Notes: generated from the sequence alone by a model not told the origin. A stretch of DNA of 64,000 bases from Azospirillum brasilense (GCF_008365405.1 NZ_QOKV01000004.1:124001-188000), one strand, 5' to 3'. Shown: positions 30,906 through 39,409, counted from the first letter of the stretch. Translations and numbers: made by a program.

Positions 30906-33683
30906 ATGAGCTTGCTGCGCGCCGTTGGCGTCCTGGGCAGCGTGGTCGCCGCAACCGACGCACCCGCTCGTGCCGTGGCGGAGACGGCTGCGGTGCACGG
31001 CTTGGTGATTAGACGCCTGTGGGCGGCCGCAAGGCGGCCGTCAGCCTCCCGCATGCGACCCGTGGCCGACCTGACGCCCGACCTGCTGCCGGGGCTGTGG
31101 AGGGCATGGGCGGCCTGGGTGCTGGGCGCGACGGTGGCGCTGGTCACGGCGTTGGTCGCGGTCCCAGCCGGGTCCTGGGGCGGCGTAGCGGCCGGGAGCG
31201 GGGCGGGGGTGCTATGCGCGGCCCTAGCGGCGCGGGTCGGGGTCGCACATTGGCAGACGCGGCACCGGCGGGCGGGGTGCTGGCGGGAGTGGCTGGCTGG
31301 CGATGCGCTTTGCCCTCCGCCACCCGGTGACGGGGGCGGCCGGGGACTGGCGTCGTTGCTGGTCCTAGGAGCGGCCGGGGCGCTGCTCCTGCCGTCGGCA
31401 GCCCTGGCGGCCGTGTCAGCCACCGGCGGGACTACGCCTCCCGTCGTGGATCCGGCCTTGCTGGCAATCAAGGCCCTGTTCCCGGTCGGCGGCGAGGGTA
31501 CGCCGTTGACGCACATGATTGGTCAGTGGTCAGCAATTCTGTGCGGCCTCAGCGCTGGGACTCTAGCCCTGCATGTTCTCCAGGCGGCGGAGCATGCTGC
31601 GCGGACGGGACAATCGTCCCTGTCCTCCGCGGACGGAGAGTGGTTTTCAGGTCTGGCCGTTGTCAGGACAGTCGTGGGCGTCAGTTTTTTGTATCCCGTA
31701 TCGGTGGCCGGGTTGAGCGGCGGCCATTACCTCTACGCCTCCGGCGCCGGATGGAGCTCGGCCACGGCCACCGGCCTTGCAACCGGACTGGTGGCCGATG
31801 TGCTGGCTCCGGTCACCGGCGCGGGGACAGGCTCGCTCGGCCTGTCCGTCGAGGCGGGCGGGCTGAGCTTGGCACGGGCGCTTCTGGTCGGCGAGACCTG
31901 CGCCGAGTACGTCCTCGCCGAACGCGCTGCGTATGCCGCGCGAGGACTGTCGGCGCGCTGGTTGCCCTCGGCCACGCTGCCGCCGACGGCGGGTGCCGAG
32001 AATTCCGGGAGTGTCACGTGGGATTGGGGCAGCCGGTGCGGAACAGTGTCGGTTCCAGCGGCCCCCTCCGGCGCCCCGGCCGAAGTTTCGTACCATGCTG
32101 CCCGGCGGGCGGCCGTCGCCGACGTGCTGGCGGCCGTCCGGGCAGATGCCGCGAACCTGGCGCGCGGGGCAATGCCGGGCTCGGGCGTGACGTGGCCGCA
32201 AGAGCCTCTGCTGCCTCGCCTGTGGGCGGCGGCCGAGGCTCACGACAGGGCCGTCATGACGGCCGCCTCCGCATACCTCGCAGCCCGCCAGCAGGCGGAG
32301 CGGCAGGCAATCGTAGCCGGGGTGGCCGCGCAAGGCTGGACGTCGGCGGGGGCGGTCTGGCGGGCTTTGGGGCAGGTACACGCCGAAGCCGCCGCGCTGG
32401 CGCGGGAGCCCGTGCAGGTGCGCGCGCCGGACACTGCGCTGCTGCGGGTCGCCCTGGGACGGACGTGGCCCGACTTGGTCGCGCACCTGGACCGACAGTG
32501 GCTCGACGAGACCCGCATCCCGGCCCTGTCCGGCGACGCCCTGGCGGCTCCTGGGGATGAGTCCGCCGGGCTGATGGCGCGGCTGCTGAACCCGGTGACC
32601 AGGCCGGTGACGGAGTACCTGCTCGCCTCGTCGCGAGGGGAGCGTGCTGACCTGGATCCGCTCGCAGAGTCCGTGGCGCTGGGGCACACGATCACCGGCG
32701 CTGTGGAGGCAGGCTGGGCGGTCGATCTTGTCGTGGCGGCCGCCGCAAAAAACGCTGCGTCTGACGCCCTAGGCATTGACGGCTCCTACGAATCCGCCAC
32801 CGGCCGGGCCAACCCGCTGCTGTGGTGGCTGTGGGTCGTAGGGCTAATTCACGCCTACGTTCTGCCAATAATTCCCTACGTTAGCGTAGTATTCGCTGGC
32901 ATCTCATGGCTCATCTCGCTCGGTGAGATGACGATGGCGCTACCCTTGCTGGCGTTCCTCGCCATACGGCTGGACGGCCGCGAACTGGTTAGCGCGGTAC
33001 TGCGGCCGGGCTTGATCCTGACAGCAAACACGGTGGTTCTGCCGATTTACACCGTACTGGCCCTCGGCGCGACGCATTACCTGTTGCCGTTCGGCATGAA
33101 GATGGTGAACGGGACATTCTCTGCCGCTTTCATCGGGTCTCAAGGTGGTTCCACCTTGAGCCTCACAGGTATACTTGCTGGCCTCATTTTGTCTCTGTGG
33201 CTACAATGGCAGGTTATTACCCGCCTGTTTGCTGTCATCCACGAGATGCCCAACCGCCTGTTGCGTTACTGGGGCAGCCAGGACGAACGCTCGGACGGGA
33301 AGAACGCCGCCGCGCTGGTTGCGACATCGGGCGGCGCTGCCAGGCCCCCCGGAGGCACGGGAAGCCGTCCGGGCGGGGGCGGCCGCGGCCGCCCTCCTCA
33401 TCCAGGGGGCGGTGACGGCGAGGGAGGCGGGACCGTGTCGCCCGCCGACGGTGACAGCGGGGGCGGCGTGTCCAAGGTGGGCGGAGCCGCCGATGCTGAG
33501 TCCTCCTGGATGCGCGGCACGAGCGGGCTCGGCGGGCTGTCTGCCTCTCAACAGGCCGAGGCAGAAGCGGCATATGGCCGGTGGGAAGAGGCTCACCCTG
33601 ACCGGGCCGCGCGCCATGACCTGGAGGCCTACGTCGGCTATGTGCAGGCAGCCCGCCGGGGCCGGGGCGGCCGGAAGGGCTGA
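30906..33683 (+). CDS. DotA/TraY-like integral membrane protein
   Basis: A 925-aa protein with hydrophobic segments near residues 60-90, 145-170, 215-290 and a cluster at about 640-790. The C-terminal membrane block (PLLWWLWVVGLIHAYVLPII, GISWLISLGEMTMALPLLAF, and IHEMPNRLLRYWG) matches the DotA/TraY family of IncI and Dot/Icm type IV secretion. A long extracytoplasmic Ala-rich domain lies between. The last 130 residues are Gly/Pro-rich, low-complexity. Family role: inner-membrane component of the transfer channel; TraY is also the target of entry exclusion. No other secretion gene is present. The start is fixed by GAGGAGGAG. Preceded by three overlapping small genes. Confidence 0.75.
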   Translation: MSLLRAVGVLGSVVAATDAPARAVAETAAVHGLVIRRLWAAARRPSASRMRPVADLTPDLLPGLWRAWAAWVLGATVALVTALVAVPAGSWGGVAAGSGAGVLCAALAARVGVAHWQTRHRRAGCWREWLAGDALCPPPPGDGGGRGLASLLVLGAAGALLLPSAALAAVSATGGTTPPVVDPALLAIKALFPVGGEGTPLTHMIGQWSAILCGLSAGTLALHVLQAAEHAARTGQSSLSSADGEWFSGLAVVRTVVGVSFLYPVSVAGLSGGHYLYASGAGWSSATATGLATGLVADVLAPVTGAGTGSLGLSVEAGGLSLARALLVGETCAEYVLAERAAYAARGLSARWLPSATLPPTAGAENSGSVTWDWGSRCGTVSVPAAPSGAPAEVSYHAARRAAVADVLAAVRADAANLARGAMPGSGVTWPQEPLLPRLWAAAEAHDRAVMTAASAYLAARQQAERQAIVAGVAAQGWTSAGAVWRALGQVHAEAAALAREPVQVRAPDTALLRVALGRTWPDLVAHLDRQWLDETRIPALSGDALAAPGDESAGLMARLLNPVTRPVTEYLLASSRGERADLDPLAESVALGHTITGAVEAGWAVDLVVAAAAKNAASDALGIDGSYESATGRANPLLWWLWVVGLIHAYVLPIIPYVSVVFAGISWLISLGEMTMALPLLAFLAIRLDGRELVSAVLRPGLILTANTVVLPIYTVLALGATHYLLPFGMKMVNGTFSAAFIGSQGGSTLSLTGILAGLILSLWLQWQVITRLFAVIHEMPNRLLRYWGSQDERSDGKNAAALVATSGGAARPPGGTGSRPGGGGRGRPPHPGGGDGEGGGTVSPADGDSGGGVSKVGGAADAESSWMRGTSGLGGLSASQQAEAEAAYGRWEEAHPDRAARHDLEAYVGYVQAARRGRGGRKG

Positions 33684-33779
33684 GTCCCGCGCAGGCGCGA
33701 CCGGGTCAGGCCCCGGCGCGCAGCCGCGCAGCGGCGAGCACGGCCCTACTACACCCTGCATATGACCAAAGTTTTCTGC

Positions 33780-33889
33780 AAGGATTTCCTCCTCCAGTTG
33801 CAAGGATTTTGGATCGAAAGGGACCGGGAAATCCTTTCCGGAGTGGCTGAAATCCTTGACGAATGAAGCGTCAATATATTGAAATCCTT
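33780..33889. repeat. Five AAGGATTTC iteron-like repeats
   Basis: AAGGATTTC at 33780 and AAGGATTTT at 33802 (plus strand), then the inverse GAAATCCTT at 33828, 33849 and 33881. Spacings are 22, 26, 21 and 32 bp. The segment is AT-richer than its flanks and lies in the 306-bp gap between the DotA/TraY-like gene and a small operon. It looks like iterons of a replication origin or operator sites. Confidence 0.65.
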
Positions 33890-33989
33890 GCGTTAATAGC
33901 CAGTCCCAACTTCGGAAACTGCTCGACAGCTACCCCGAATGCGTCTACCCATCTGGGTTAGATAAACACAACCGATAGAGGTGGTCGTG

Positions 33990-34295
33990 ATGCATGGTGA
34001 TTCTGATGTAGCCGCCGTTTCCGCCCCTACGCGCGTCCTCCTGGTCACCGACATGGACGGCACAGGCGTGGACGTGACCGGCACCGATGCAGGCACGGAC
34101 GCGCTGCACCGGCTGACGTTGCTGCTGGCGGCCGGTCTCAACGTGGACGAGGCGCTCGACGACGTGCTCCTCGACGGCGCCAACGCCTGGGACGACGCGC
34201 GCGTTGTCGGCGACGCGCTGTTCGTCACTGAGATGGAGCCCATGACGTGGGAGGGGTGGCCGGACACAGAGTTCGTCTCTGAGAAGGAGGTCTAA
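33990..34295 (+). CDS. Hypothetical acidic protein, 101 aa
   Basis: An acidic protein (APTRVLLVTDMDGTGVDVTG, LDDVLLDGANAWDDARVVGD). GAGGTGG about 6 bases before the ATG at 33990 sets the start over the GTGs just upstream. No family recognised. First of two small genes between the iteron-like array and a terminator. The high Asp/Glu content is shared with the next gene and could point to DNA mimicry, which is speculation. Confidence 0.55.
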   Translation: MHGDSDVAAVSAPTRVLLVTDMDGTGVDVTGTDAGTDALHRLTLLLAAGLNVDEALDDVLLDGANAWDDARVVGDALFVTEMEPMTWEGWPDTEFVSEKEV

Positions 34296-34298
34296 GCC

Positions 34299-34625
34299 AT
34301 GCCCAAGGGCTACAGCCTCCGCACGTGGTGTGACCTGTTCCGCGCCGACGGACTGCCCTCGCTGGATGCCTGCACCGCCGTCTACGCGGCAGTCTGGTCG
34401 CTGGACGAGTACGAGGACGAGGATTGGTTCGTTGTCACCCCTGACGGCGAGGTTCTAACCGAACTGAACACCCCCTACGAACATGACGACGGGGAGTGCT
34501 ACTGCCAAGCGCAGGACGTCCAGTGGATTTCCGAGGCCGAGCGGGTCAACATCTCGGCGCAGCTGGGCAACATCGCGCCGCCCCTCCCGCCCCATGTCGA
34601 GGATCCCGAACGGGACCTCAGGTAG
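34299..34625 (+). CDS. Hypothetical acidic protein, 108 aa
   Basis: Starts MPKGYSLRTWCDLFRADGLP and contains the acidic block SLDEYEDEDWFVVTPDGEV and a Cys pair (GECYCQAQDVQW). A perfect AAGGAGG precedes the ATG. No family recognised. It starts 3 bp after the previous stop, so the two form an operon that ends at the terminator at 34653. Confidence 0.55.
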   Translation: MPKGYSLRTWCDLFRADGLPSLDACTAVYAAVWSLDEYEDEDWFVVTPDGEVLTELNTPYEHDDGECYCQAQDVQWISEAERVNISAQLGNIAPPLPPHVEDPERDLR

Positions 34626-34652
34626 CCAAGGACATTGAGCCGACCCCGACCA

Positions 34653-34684
34653 AGCCCGCCGGAGGAGCCTTCGGCGGGCTTTCA
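34653..34684 (+). terminator. Terminator after the acidic small genes
   Basis: A 9-bp perfect stem (AGCCCGCCG / CGGCGGGCT, 10-base loop) followed by TTCATC. The weak T-run lowers confidence. Confidence 0.55.
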
Positions 34685-34823
34685 TCGCGGGTGGCTTGCC
34701 ACCCCCCGCCCCTCGGGGCGGGGCCGCCAGAGGCGGCGCGAAAGGGGGTGGGGGCCGATGCTGGCGCTCGCCGTCCCCGCTTTCCAGCCCCCGGCCACGC
34801 CGGGGGCCGGAGCGCAGCGGAGC

Positions 34824-34872
34824 AGCTTCCCCGGCCAAAGCGCCCCCATGGCGCAACTTGGCCGGGGAAGCT
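34824..34872. repeat. Large 15-bp inverted repeat in a hairpin-rich non-coding region
   Basis: AGCTTCCCCGGCCAA and its exact complement flank 19 bases that themselves contain a GCGC..GCGC pair. The non-coding stretch 34681-34937 has further self-complementary GC blocks and no gene I can support. It could be a single-strand origin, oriV structure or regulatory RNA element. Confidence 0.55.
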
Positions 34873-34937
34873 GTGGTAAGCGGGGGCGGGGCCAGGTAGC
34901 CAAGGCGCTCCATTGCGCTGCAACTGGGCATTTCCGT

Positions 34938-36488
34938 CTACAAATACATCCCAGCGGCTTTCCGCACCAAATAGACGGCCCCCGCCTCAGGATTCTGCGC
35001 CAGGGCTTCCGCAGCGCGGCTGAGGATGTCGGGGCGCGACCTCTCGGACACGGTGCGGCCAAGGCGTGCCTCCAGGTCGGTGAGGGCCTGAGTCACCGCG
35101 CGCAGGGCTTCGGCTTGCTCTCTCACCTTCCGAGCGGCCTCCACTTTCTCTTGCCGGACTCGGGCGACAATCTCATCGGCATTACCCGTGCCGCCCGCAT
35201 GACGGGCGAGCAAAACGGCTTGGCGTAGGCTGAGAGGCTCCCCGACGGCGGCAGCGGCAGCGTGCACGGCGCGCGCGAGGGTCCGCTCCCGCTGCACTTC
35301 CTTCACCGCCTCAACCACGGCCGCATCCGGCTGCGCCCCGCGAAGGAACTCGCGCCCAGCGAGCTTGAGCACGCGCGGCCGCAACGGCGCGGGCACTTCC
35401 GACCAGACCGCTGGAGAGACCCTTGCCGGGCAGGCGTACCGGCATGATGCAGCCGCAGGGGGAGCGATGCGTGCGTCGGGTACTTGCACACGGGCTCGCG
35501 ACGTATCGAGGGCCTGGCGCCGCTCAAGCGCGGCCGCCGCCGCGCTTACCGCCGCATGGTAGGTGTCCTGGTCGCCCGACGGGAGGCGCTCGACCGCGTC
35601 CAGGTCGTACCAAGTACCCGGGCTCTCGTGCTGTGCCCAATCGGAGAGCGTGAGCCCCAGCCGCTCGGCAAGGGCGACCAGTCGGCGCGCCTCGGCCGTG
35701 CGGGTGAGTTCCGCCGGTAGACGGGAACGGGTCGTCGGTGTGAGACGCGGATTGAGATTCGGGCCGACCCTAGAAAATCCCTTTTTTCTTTTCTTAGGTA
35801 TCGGGTCGGCCCGAGTCTCATTTTCAGTCTCACGTGTCTCACGGAGCCGACGATAGTACGTAGCCCGGCTGACCCCGGCAGTCAGCCAAGGTTCTGGGCC
35901 CGGATCGGAAGTCCCGAGGGTCTTGCGCACCTCCTCCACGGCTGCTTGCACGGGTGCGGCGCGCAGCCGACGGTAATAGGTGGCCCGGCTGAGACCGGCG
36001 GCAACCCATGGTTCTGAGCGTGCGGCGGCCCGAGCGCCCTGCGCCTCGTCAGCAGGCCGCGCGCCCTCGGCGCGGCGCCGCTGACGGGACCGACGGCCCT
36101 CGCCGACGAGTGCGCGCAGGTCTAGCGCTTCCTCCTCGGCGGCGGTGATACCCCAGATCCTGACAAGCTCACGGCGGCCGGGCTCCACCGTGTCGGCTCC
36201 GCGCGCCGCCAGTGCGTCGGACTCCGGCGGCGGACGCCCACCGGCTTCTTCAATCCACCGGCGCAGCGTCGTGGCAAGGTCGTCAGACCGGTTGGGGATG
36301 GCGGCCAGAACGGCGGCAAGCGATATCATCTGAGGGACGGTCGCGCGGCCCTGGCGGGCGCGCAGCAGCAGCGCCAGTTCGGCCAGGTAGTTGGGCCGGG
36401 CAGCCTCGCGGCGTTCGTCGATGTCGGCCTGTGCGGCCGCCGATATGGGACGGCTACCGGTCTTGCGGATGGTCGGACTCTGGGTCAT
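34938..36488 (-). CDS. Putative DNA-binding protein with duplicated helix-turn-helix-like segments
   Basis: A 516-aa protein. Two almost identical segments, EPWVAAGLSRATYYRRLRA and EPWLTAGVSRATYYRRLRE (about residues 165-185 and 200-220), look like resolvase/Hin-type recognition helices. The N-terminal 120 residues and C-terminal 200 are helical, the latter Ala/Arg/Glu-rich and coiled-coil-like (VEAARKVREQAEALRAVTQA), as in KfrA- or Rep-associated plasmid proteins. No catalytic motif is seen. Between the hairpin-rich region and the integrase, it may act at the repeat arrays in replication or gene control, which is inference. Confidence 0.55.
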   Translation of the reverse strand: MTQSPTIRKTGSRPISAAAQADIDERREAARPNYLAELALLLRARQGRATVPQMISLAAVLAAIPNRSDDLATTLRRWIEEAGGRPPPESDALAARGADTVEPGRRELVRIWGITAAEEEALDLRALVGEGRRSRQRRRAEGARPADEAQGARAAARSEPWVAAGLSRATYYRRLRAAPVQAAVEEVRKTLGTSDPGPEPWLTAGVSRATYYRRLRETRETENETRADPIPKKRKKGFSRVGPNLNPRLTPTTRSRLPAELTRTAEARRLVALAERLGLTLSDWAQHESPGTWYDLDAVERLPSGDQDTYHAAVSAAAAALERRQALDTSRARVQVPDARIAPPAAASCRYACPARVSPAVWSEVPAPLRPRVLKLAGREFLRGAQPDAAVVEAVKEVQRERTLARAVHAAAAAVGEPLSLRQAVLLARHAGGTGNADEIVARVRQEKVEAARKVREQAEALRAVTQALTDLEARLGRTVSERSRPDILSRAAEALAQNPEAGAVYLVRKAAGMYL

Positions 36489-36507
36489 GCTGATGTCCTA
36501 CACATAG

Positions 36508-36548
36508 AGACCCCGGCGAGCCGTTGGCGCGGCGTTGACCCGGGGTCT
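36508..36548. other. Inverted repeat between integrase and the HTH-repeat gene
   Basis: AGACCCCGG and its complement CCGGGGTCT, 23 bases apart, 20-60 bp upstream of the 516-aa gene and 60 bp after the integrase stop. It could be an operator of the former or a terminator of the latter; no T-run is present on the minus strand. Confidence 0.4.
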
Positions 36549-36607
36549 TCATATTCTGGCCCTGGCGCGCTGGCGGGTGTCAAACGTCCCATTTGTCCCA
36601 ATATTCA

Positions 36608-37699
36608 TCAGCGCCGGTGCTGCGAACCGCCCGGCAGCCTAGCTCCGAGTTTATCGCCTCGGAGATGTGTGTATCTTGTCAACATTTCAGCCCTGAGGTG
36701 GCCCGAGATCGCCATGATCTCGTTGTCTCGGAGGTCGGTGTTCTCGAACAACCTGCTGATGGCCTCGTGTCTCAGGTCGTGCCACCGAAGGTCCGGGAAC
36801 TTGTCGTCGGTCACGGCGTCCCGGAAGGCGTGCGCAATCCCGCGGCCGGTCTCGACCGGCAGAACGGGGCGCTTACCGATGACTGCGACGGTTCCCTCGG
36901 GGCGCAGGCTCGCGAACGCCTCGGTGGCCCGCACGGACAGCGGAACCCGCCGGGCACGGTCATTTTTCGTCTTGGGCAGGTCTGCATAGGGATGCGGCAC
37001 GTCCAGCCGAACCCGGTCCCACGTCAACCCGGCAAGCTCGGCCTGCCTCATACAGCTTTCGAGGGCGATTACGATAGCCGCCCGCAACCACGGCCGCGAG
37101 GATTCGGCAGCGGCAGCGAGGAGGCGCGCCTCCTCGTCGCGACCATGCTCGTCGGGGTGAGGGTCCAATCGCCTGTCCCGGCCTTTAGGCAGGCCGGGGC
37201 GCACGTACTTGGTCACGGGGCACGTGAGTGTCTGGTCGTGAGCGAGTGCCCAGCGCTGGTAGACCTGAGCTAGAACGTTCAGGCGATGGACCACGGTCTG
37301 TGGTCCAACCTCCGCGGCCGGTCCGACAGCCTCAAGATCCTCGGCGTTGTCCTCATCGAGGACGATGCGGCGCCAGCGTAGCAAATCGGCCGGACGTAGA
37401 CTGACAAGGGACCAGTCAGCGAATTCGCTGTTCTGCCAGTACGCGAGCTTGCTGAGCTTGTTCTTGGCGTCGGCCTGCCGTCGGTCGAGGTGCTCGACCA
37501 TCCAGCCGCACGCCTGCGCGAGTGTCGTTCCGCGTGCCTGCCGCCGGTCCTGATACTCGTCGCCGACGAGCTTGCCCTCAAGCTCCAACGCCCAGCGCTG
37601 TGCGGCTTCGTAGCTCTCGAAGGTCTTGGTCTCAGACTTCCCGTTGCGGCGGACACGTGCTCGCCACTGGTAGTCACCGCGCTTGTCGATCGTCGCCAT
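36608..37699 (-). CDS. int: Tyrosine recombinase / integrase of the element
   Basis: A 363-aa phage-type integrase. The N-terminal arm-binding domain (IDKRGDYQWRARVRRNGKSE) and a core-binding SAM-like domain (about 60-160) precede the catalytic domain. Catalytic residues: Arg in CMRQAELAGLTW, His and Arg in LRWHDLRHEAISRLFE, His in ISGHLRAEML and nucleophile Tyr in TRYTHLRG. It catalyses site-specific integration into and excision from tRNA-Gly. AGGGGAC upstream fixes the ATG at 37699, 132 bp from the attR repeat; GGTCCAA arm-like sites lie in between. Confidence 0.94.
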   Translation of the reverse strand: MATIDKRGDYQWRARVRRNGKSETKTFESYEAAQRWALELEGKLVGDEYQDRRQARGTTLAQACGWMVEHLDRRQADAKNKLSKLAYWQNSEFADWSLVSLRPADLLRWRRIVLDEDNAEDLEAVGPAAEVGPQTVVHRLNVLAQVYQRWALAHDQTLTCPVTKYVRPGLPKGRDRRLDPHPDEHGRDEEARLLAAAAESSRPWLRAAIVIALESCMRQAELAGLTWDRVRLDVPHPYADLPKTKNDRARRVPLSVRATEAFASLRPEGTVAVIGKRPVLPVETGRGIAHAFRDAVTDDKFPDLRWHDLRHEAISRLFENTDLRDNEIMAISGHLRAEMLTRYTHLRGDKLGARLPGGSQHRR

Positions 37700-37713
37700 G
37701 TCCCCTGCACCCC

Positions 37714-37763
37714 GGACCAAATGGACCACGCCAGCGGACCACGGATGGTCCAAACTGGTCCAA
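37714..37763. repeat. Candidate integrase arm sites, right end
   Basis: GGTCCAAACTGGTCCAA (37747-37763) matches the left-end site, and GGACCAAATGGACCA (37714-37728) is a related inverted copy. Together they lie between the integrase start and attR. Confidence 0.55.
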
Positions 37764-37830
37764 AAAGTCTACGATATTTCGGGGAGGGAGCCCAGGAACT
37801 CGCGCAAGGCGTTGATTTTCCTAGGGAATT

Positions 37831-37877
37831 TTGGAGCGGGTGAAGGGAATCGAACCCTCGTCGTAAGCTTGGGAAGC
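37831..37877. repeat. attR: 47-bp direct repeat within tRNA-Gly
   Basis: Exact copy of 22606-22652, here part of the intact tRNA gene. The crossover must lie within this identity block, probably in the anticodon or T-arm part, so insertion restores the tRNA. Confidence 0.92.
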
Positions 37878-37905
37878 TTCTGCTCTACCATTGAGCTACA
37901 CCCGC
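37832..37905 (-). tRNA. tRNA-Gly(CCC)
   Basis: 74 nt including encoded CCA. Acceptor GCGGGTG pairs with CACCCGC; D-arm GCTC/GAGC; anticodon loop TTCCCAA with anticodon CCC; T-loop TTCGATT in a GAGGG/CCCTT stem. It stays complete after element insertion and is the integration target. Confidence 0.95.
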
Positions 37906-37940
37906 GCGCCGCATGTTTATAGGCGACGCTTCCGCCGCTT

Positions 37941-38600
37941 TCAAGCGGTTCGAGCATGCCACAGGCGGGATTCGGCAAGTTCCCGCGGGGGCGCGGCGAA
38001 AACCGACACCAGCGGCGAGATCAGTCGCGGAAACAAGGCGCCTCCGCCGGCCGCCGGCCGCAGGTCCTCGTTTGCGGGCACGCCATAGCCCTCGTCCGCC
38101 GCCGGGGCGGTCACCATGCCGGCGGCGCCGGCCAGGGCGCCGGGAACCAGTTCCAACCCCAGGAAGCGGTCGAGATCCACCGGACCCGGCAGCGCCATAT
38201 CCAGCGTCAGGTCCCGCGTGAAGCCGAACCGCGCGTAATAGGGCGCGTCGCCCACCAGGATCACCGCCCGGTGGCCCAGCGCCGCCGCCTTGTTCAGGCT
38301 CATCCGGATCAGCTTGCTGCCGAGCCCGCCGCCCTGCAGCCTATCCGACACGGCGATCGGGCCAAGCAGGAGCGCCGGCACCGTGCCGCCGATGGTCACC
38401 GGCCAGTAGCGGATCGTGCCCTCCAGGATCTCGTTGCCCAGTTCGTCATGCTCGATGGCGACGAAGCCGAGTTCCGGGATCGGGGCGACGCCCTCCCGCA
38501 GCTTGTAGGCGGTCTTCTTGAAACGATCCGGGCCGAAGGACCGGTCGAGCAGGGTTTCGATCGCCGCGTCGTGCCGCGGCTCTTCCAGGGAAATCATCAT
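37941..38600 (-). CDS. GNAT family N-acetyltransferase
   Basis: A 219-aa protein. The GNAT acetyl-CoA-binding core is at about 75-120: [20 protein letters not shown] (the Q/R-x-x-G-x-G/A loop) followed by [31 protein letters not shown] is typical of the YhbS-like subgroup. The acceptor is unknown. The C-terminal part ([20 protein letters not shown]) is similar to that subgroup's extension. Double ATG at 38600/38597 with GGAAG upstream. It is the first chromosomal gene right of the tRNA. Confidence 0.88.
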   Translation of the reverse strand: MMISLEEPRHDAAIETLLDRSFGPDRFKKTAYKLREGVAPIPELGFVAIEHDELGNEILEGTIRYWPVTIGGTVPALLLGPIAVSDRLQGGGLGSKLIRMSLNKAAALGHRAVILVGDAPYYARFGFTRDLTLDMALPGPVDLDRFLGLELVPGALAGAAGMVTAPAADEGYGVPANEDLRPAAGGGALFPRLISPLVSVFAAPPRELAESRLWHARTA

Positions 38601-39016
38601 GTCAGGGGCTTCCCGGCAGAAGGACTGTGGTCGGAGGCGGATCGCGCCGCCGCGCCGGGGGAGCGCCGGATCAGTGCCGGCGGATACCCGAAGCGTCCGC
38701 ACGCGACCCAAGGACGGCCGCACCCGCGCGCTGCGCGGGGTGGCGTCGTCGTCGGATGCTGATGCTGTGCGGACGAGACATGGGCAAGGCTCTTCGGCCG
38801 TTGCAGGGACCTCGCATATATCATCGGCGGACAGGGGGTTCAAGCGATCGTGAATGGGCCGGAACCGGCCCGCTGCGCATGGCTTACCGGTGTGTCCTGC
38901 ATGCATCGCCGTCGCACCCGTCTCGCCGCTTCGGGGCATCCGGAGGGGGTGTCCCCCGCTCCACCACTGGACAGGCGCTTTCCCCCGCCCCTATTCTCTG
39001 GGCCGGGAGTGCCGCC
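38601..39016. other. Intergenic region upstream of apaG
   Basis: 416 bp between divergent genes. GC-rich, with a short AT-rich step around 38815-38825 that may be promoter DNA. I see no gene, repeat or hairpin worth naming. Confidence 0.4.
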
Positions 39017-39409
39017 ATGTACACGAAAGTCACCCGCGCGATCCGCGTCACCGTCCAACCGGTCTTTCTCGACGAGCAGTCCATGCCCGCCGAAAGCCGC
39101 TATGTCTGGGCCTATCACGTCCGGATCGAGAACGAAGGCCCGGAAACCGTCCGGCTGCGCACACGCTATTGGCACATCACCGACGCGCTGGGGCGCGTGC
39201 AGGAGGTTCGCGGGCCGGGCGTGGTGGGCGAACAGCCGGTGCTGGAGCCCGGCGGCAGCTTCGAATACACCAGCGGCACGCCGCTTCCCACGCCCTCCGG
39301 CATCATGGTCGGCTCCTACCGCTTCGAAACGGGCGGCGGCGAGGCCTTCGACGTTGCGGTCCCCGCCTTCTCGCTGGACAGCCCGCACCAGCCCCGCCAG
39401 CTGAACTGA
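39017..39409 (+). CDS. apaG: ApaG (DUF525) protein
   Basis: A 130-aa protein with the ApaG fold and motifs: [56 protein letters not shown] and [20 protein letters not shown]. The length is typical. ApaG is linked in enterobacteria to apaH and to divalent metal (Co, Mg) phenotypes; the molecular function is not settled. It stands alone here, upstream of folE. Confidence 0.94.
   Translation: MYTKVTRAIRVTVQPVFLDEQSMPAESRYVWAYHVRIENEGPETVRLRTRYWHITDALGRVQEVRGPGVVGEQPVLEPGGSFEYTSGTPLPTPSGIMVGSYRFETGGGEAFDVAVPAFSLDSPHQPRQLN

Larger units (their letters stand above)
22606..37877. mobile_element. Integrative and mobilizable element in tRNA-Gly(CCC)
   Basis: About 15.2 kb bounded by a 47-bp perfect direct repeat (22606-22652 and 37831-37877) that corresponds to the 3' part of tRNA-Gly. 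A tyrosine integrase lies next to the intact tRNA at the right. It encodes an AlpA-like protein, DUF5131 and TcmP, a MobA/MobL relaxase, a DotA/TraY-like protein, a gene with two HTH-like segments and several unknown small genes. Only one T4SS-like component is present, so it is mobilizable rather than self-transmissible. Phased repeat arrays hint at an iteron-regulated or replicating circular form. Confidence 0.88.

Noticed and set aside
33780..33889. CRISPR array
   Set aside because: The repeats are only 9 bp, occur in both orientations and have 12-23 bp spacing; no cas genes are present. No CRISPR array was seen in the window.
37832..37922. Small frame over the tRNA-Gly region encoding GAGEGNRTLVVSLGS
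   Set aside because: This peptide is simply translated tRNA; the same stretch appears at the attL copy for the same reason.
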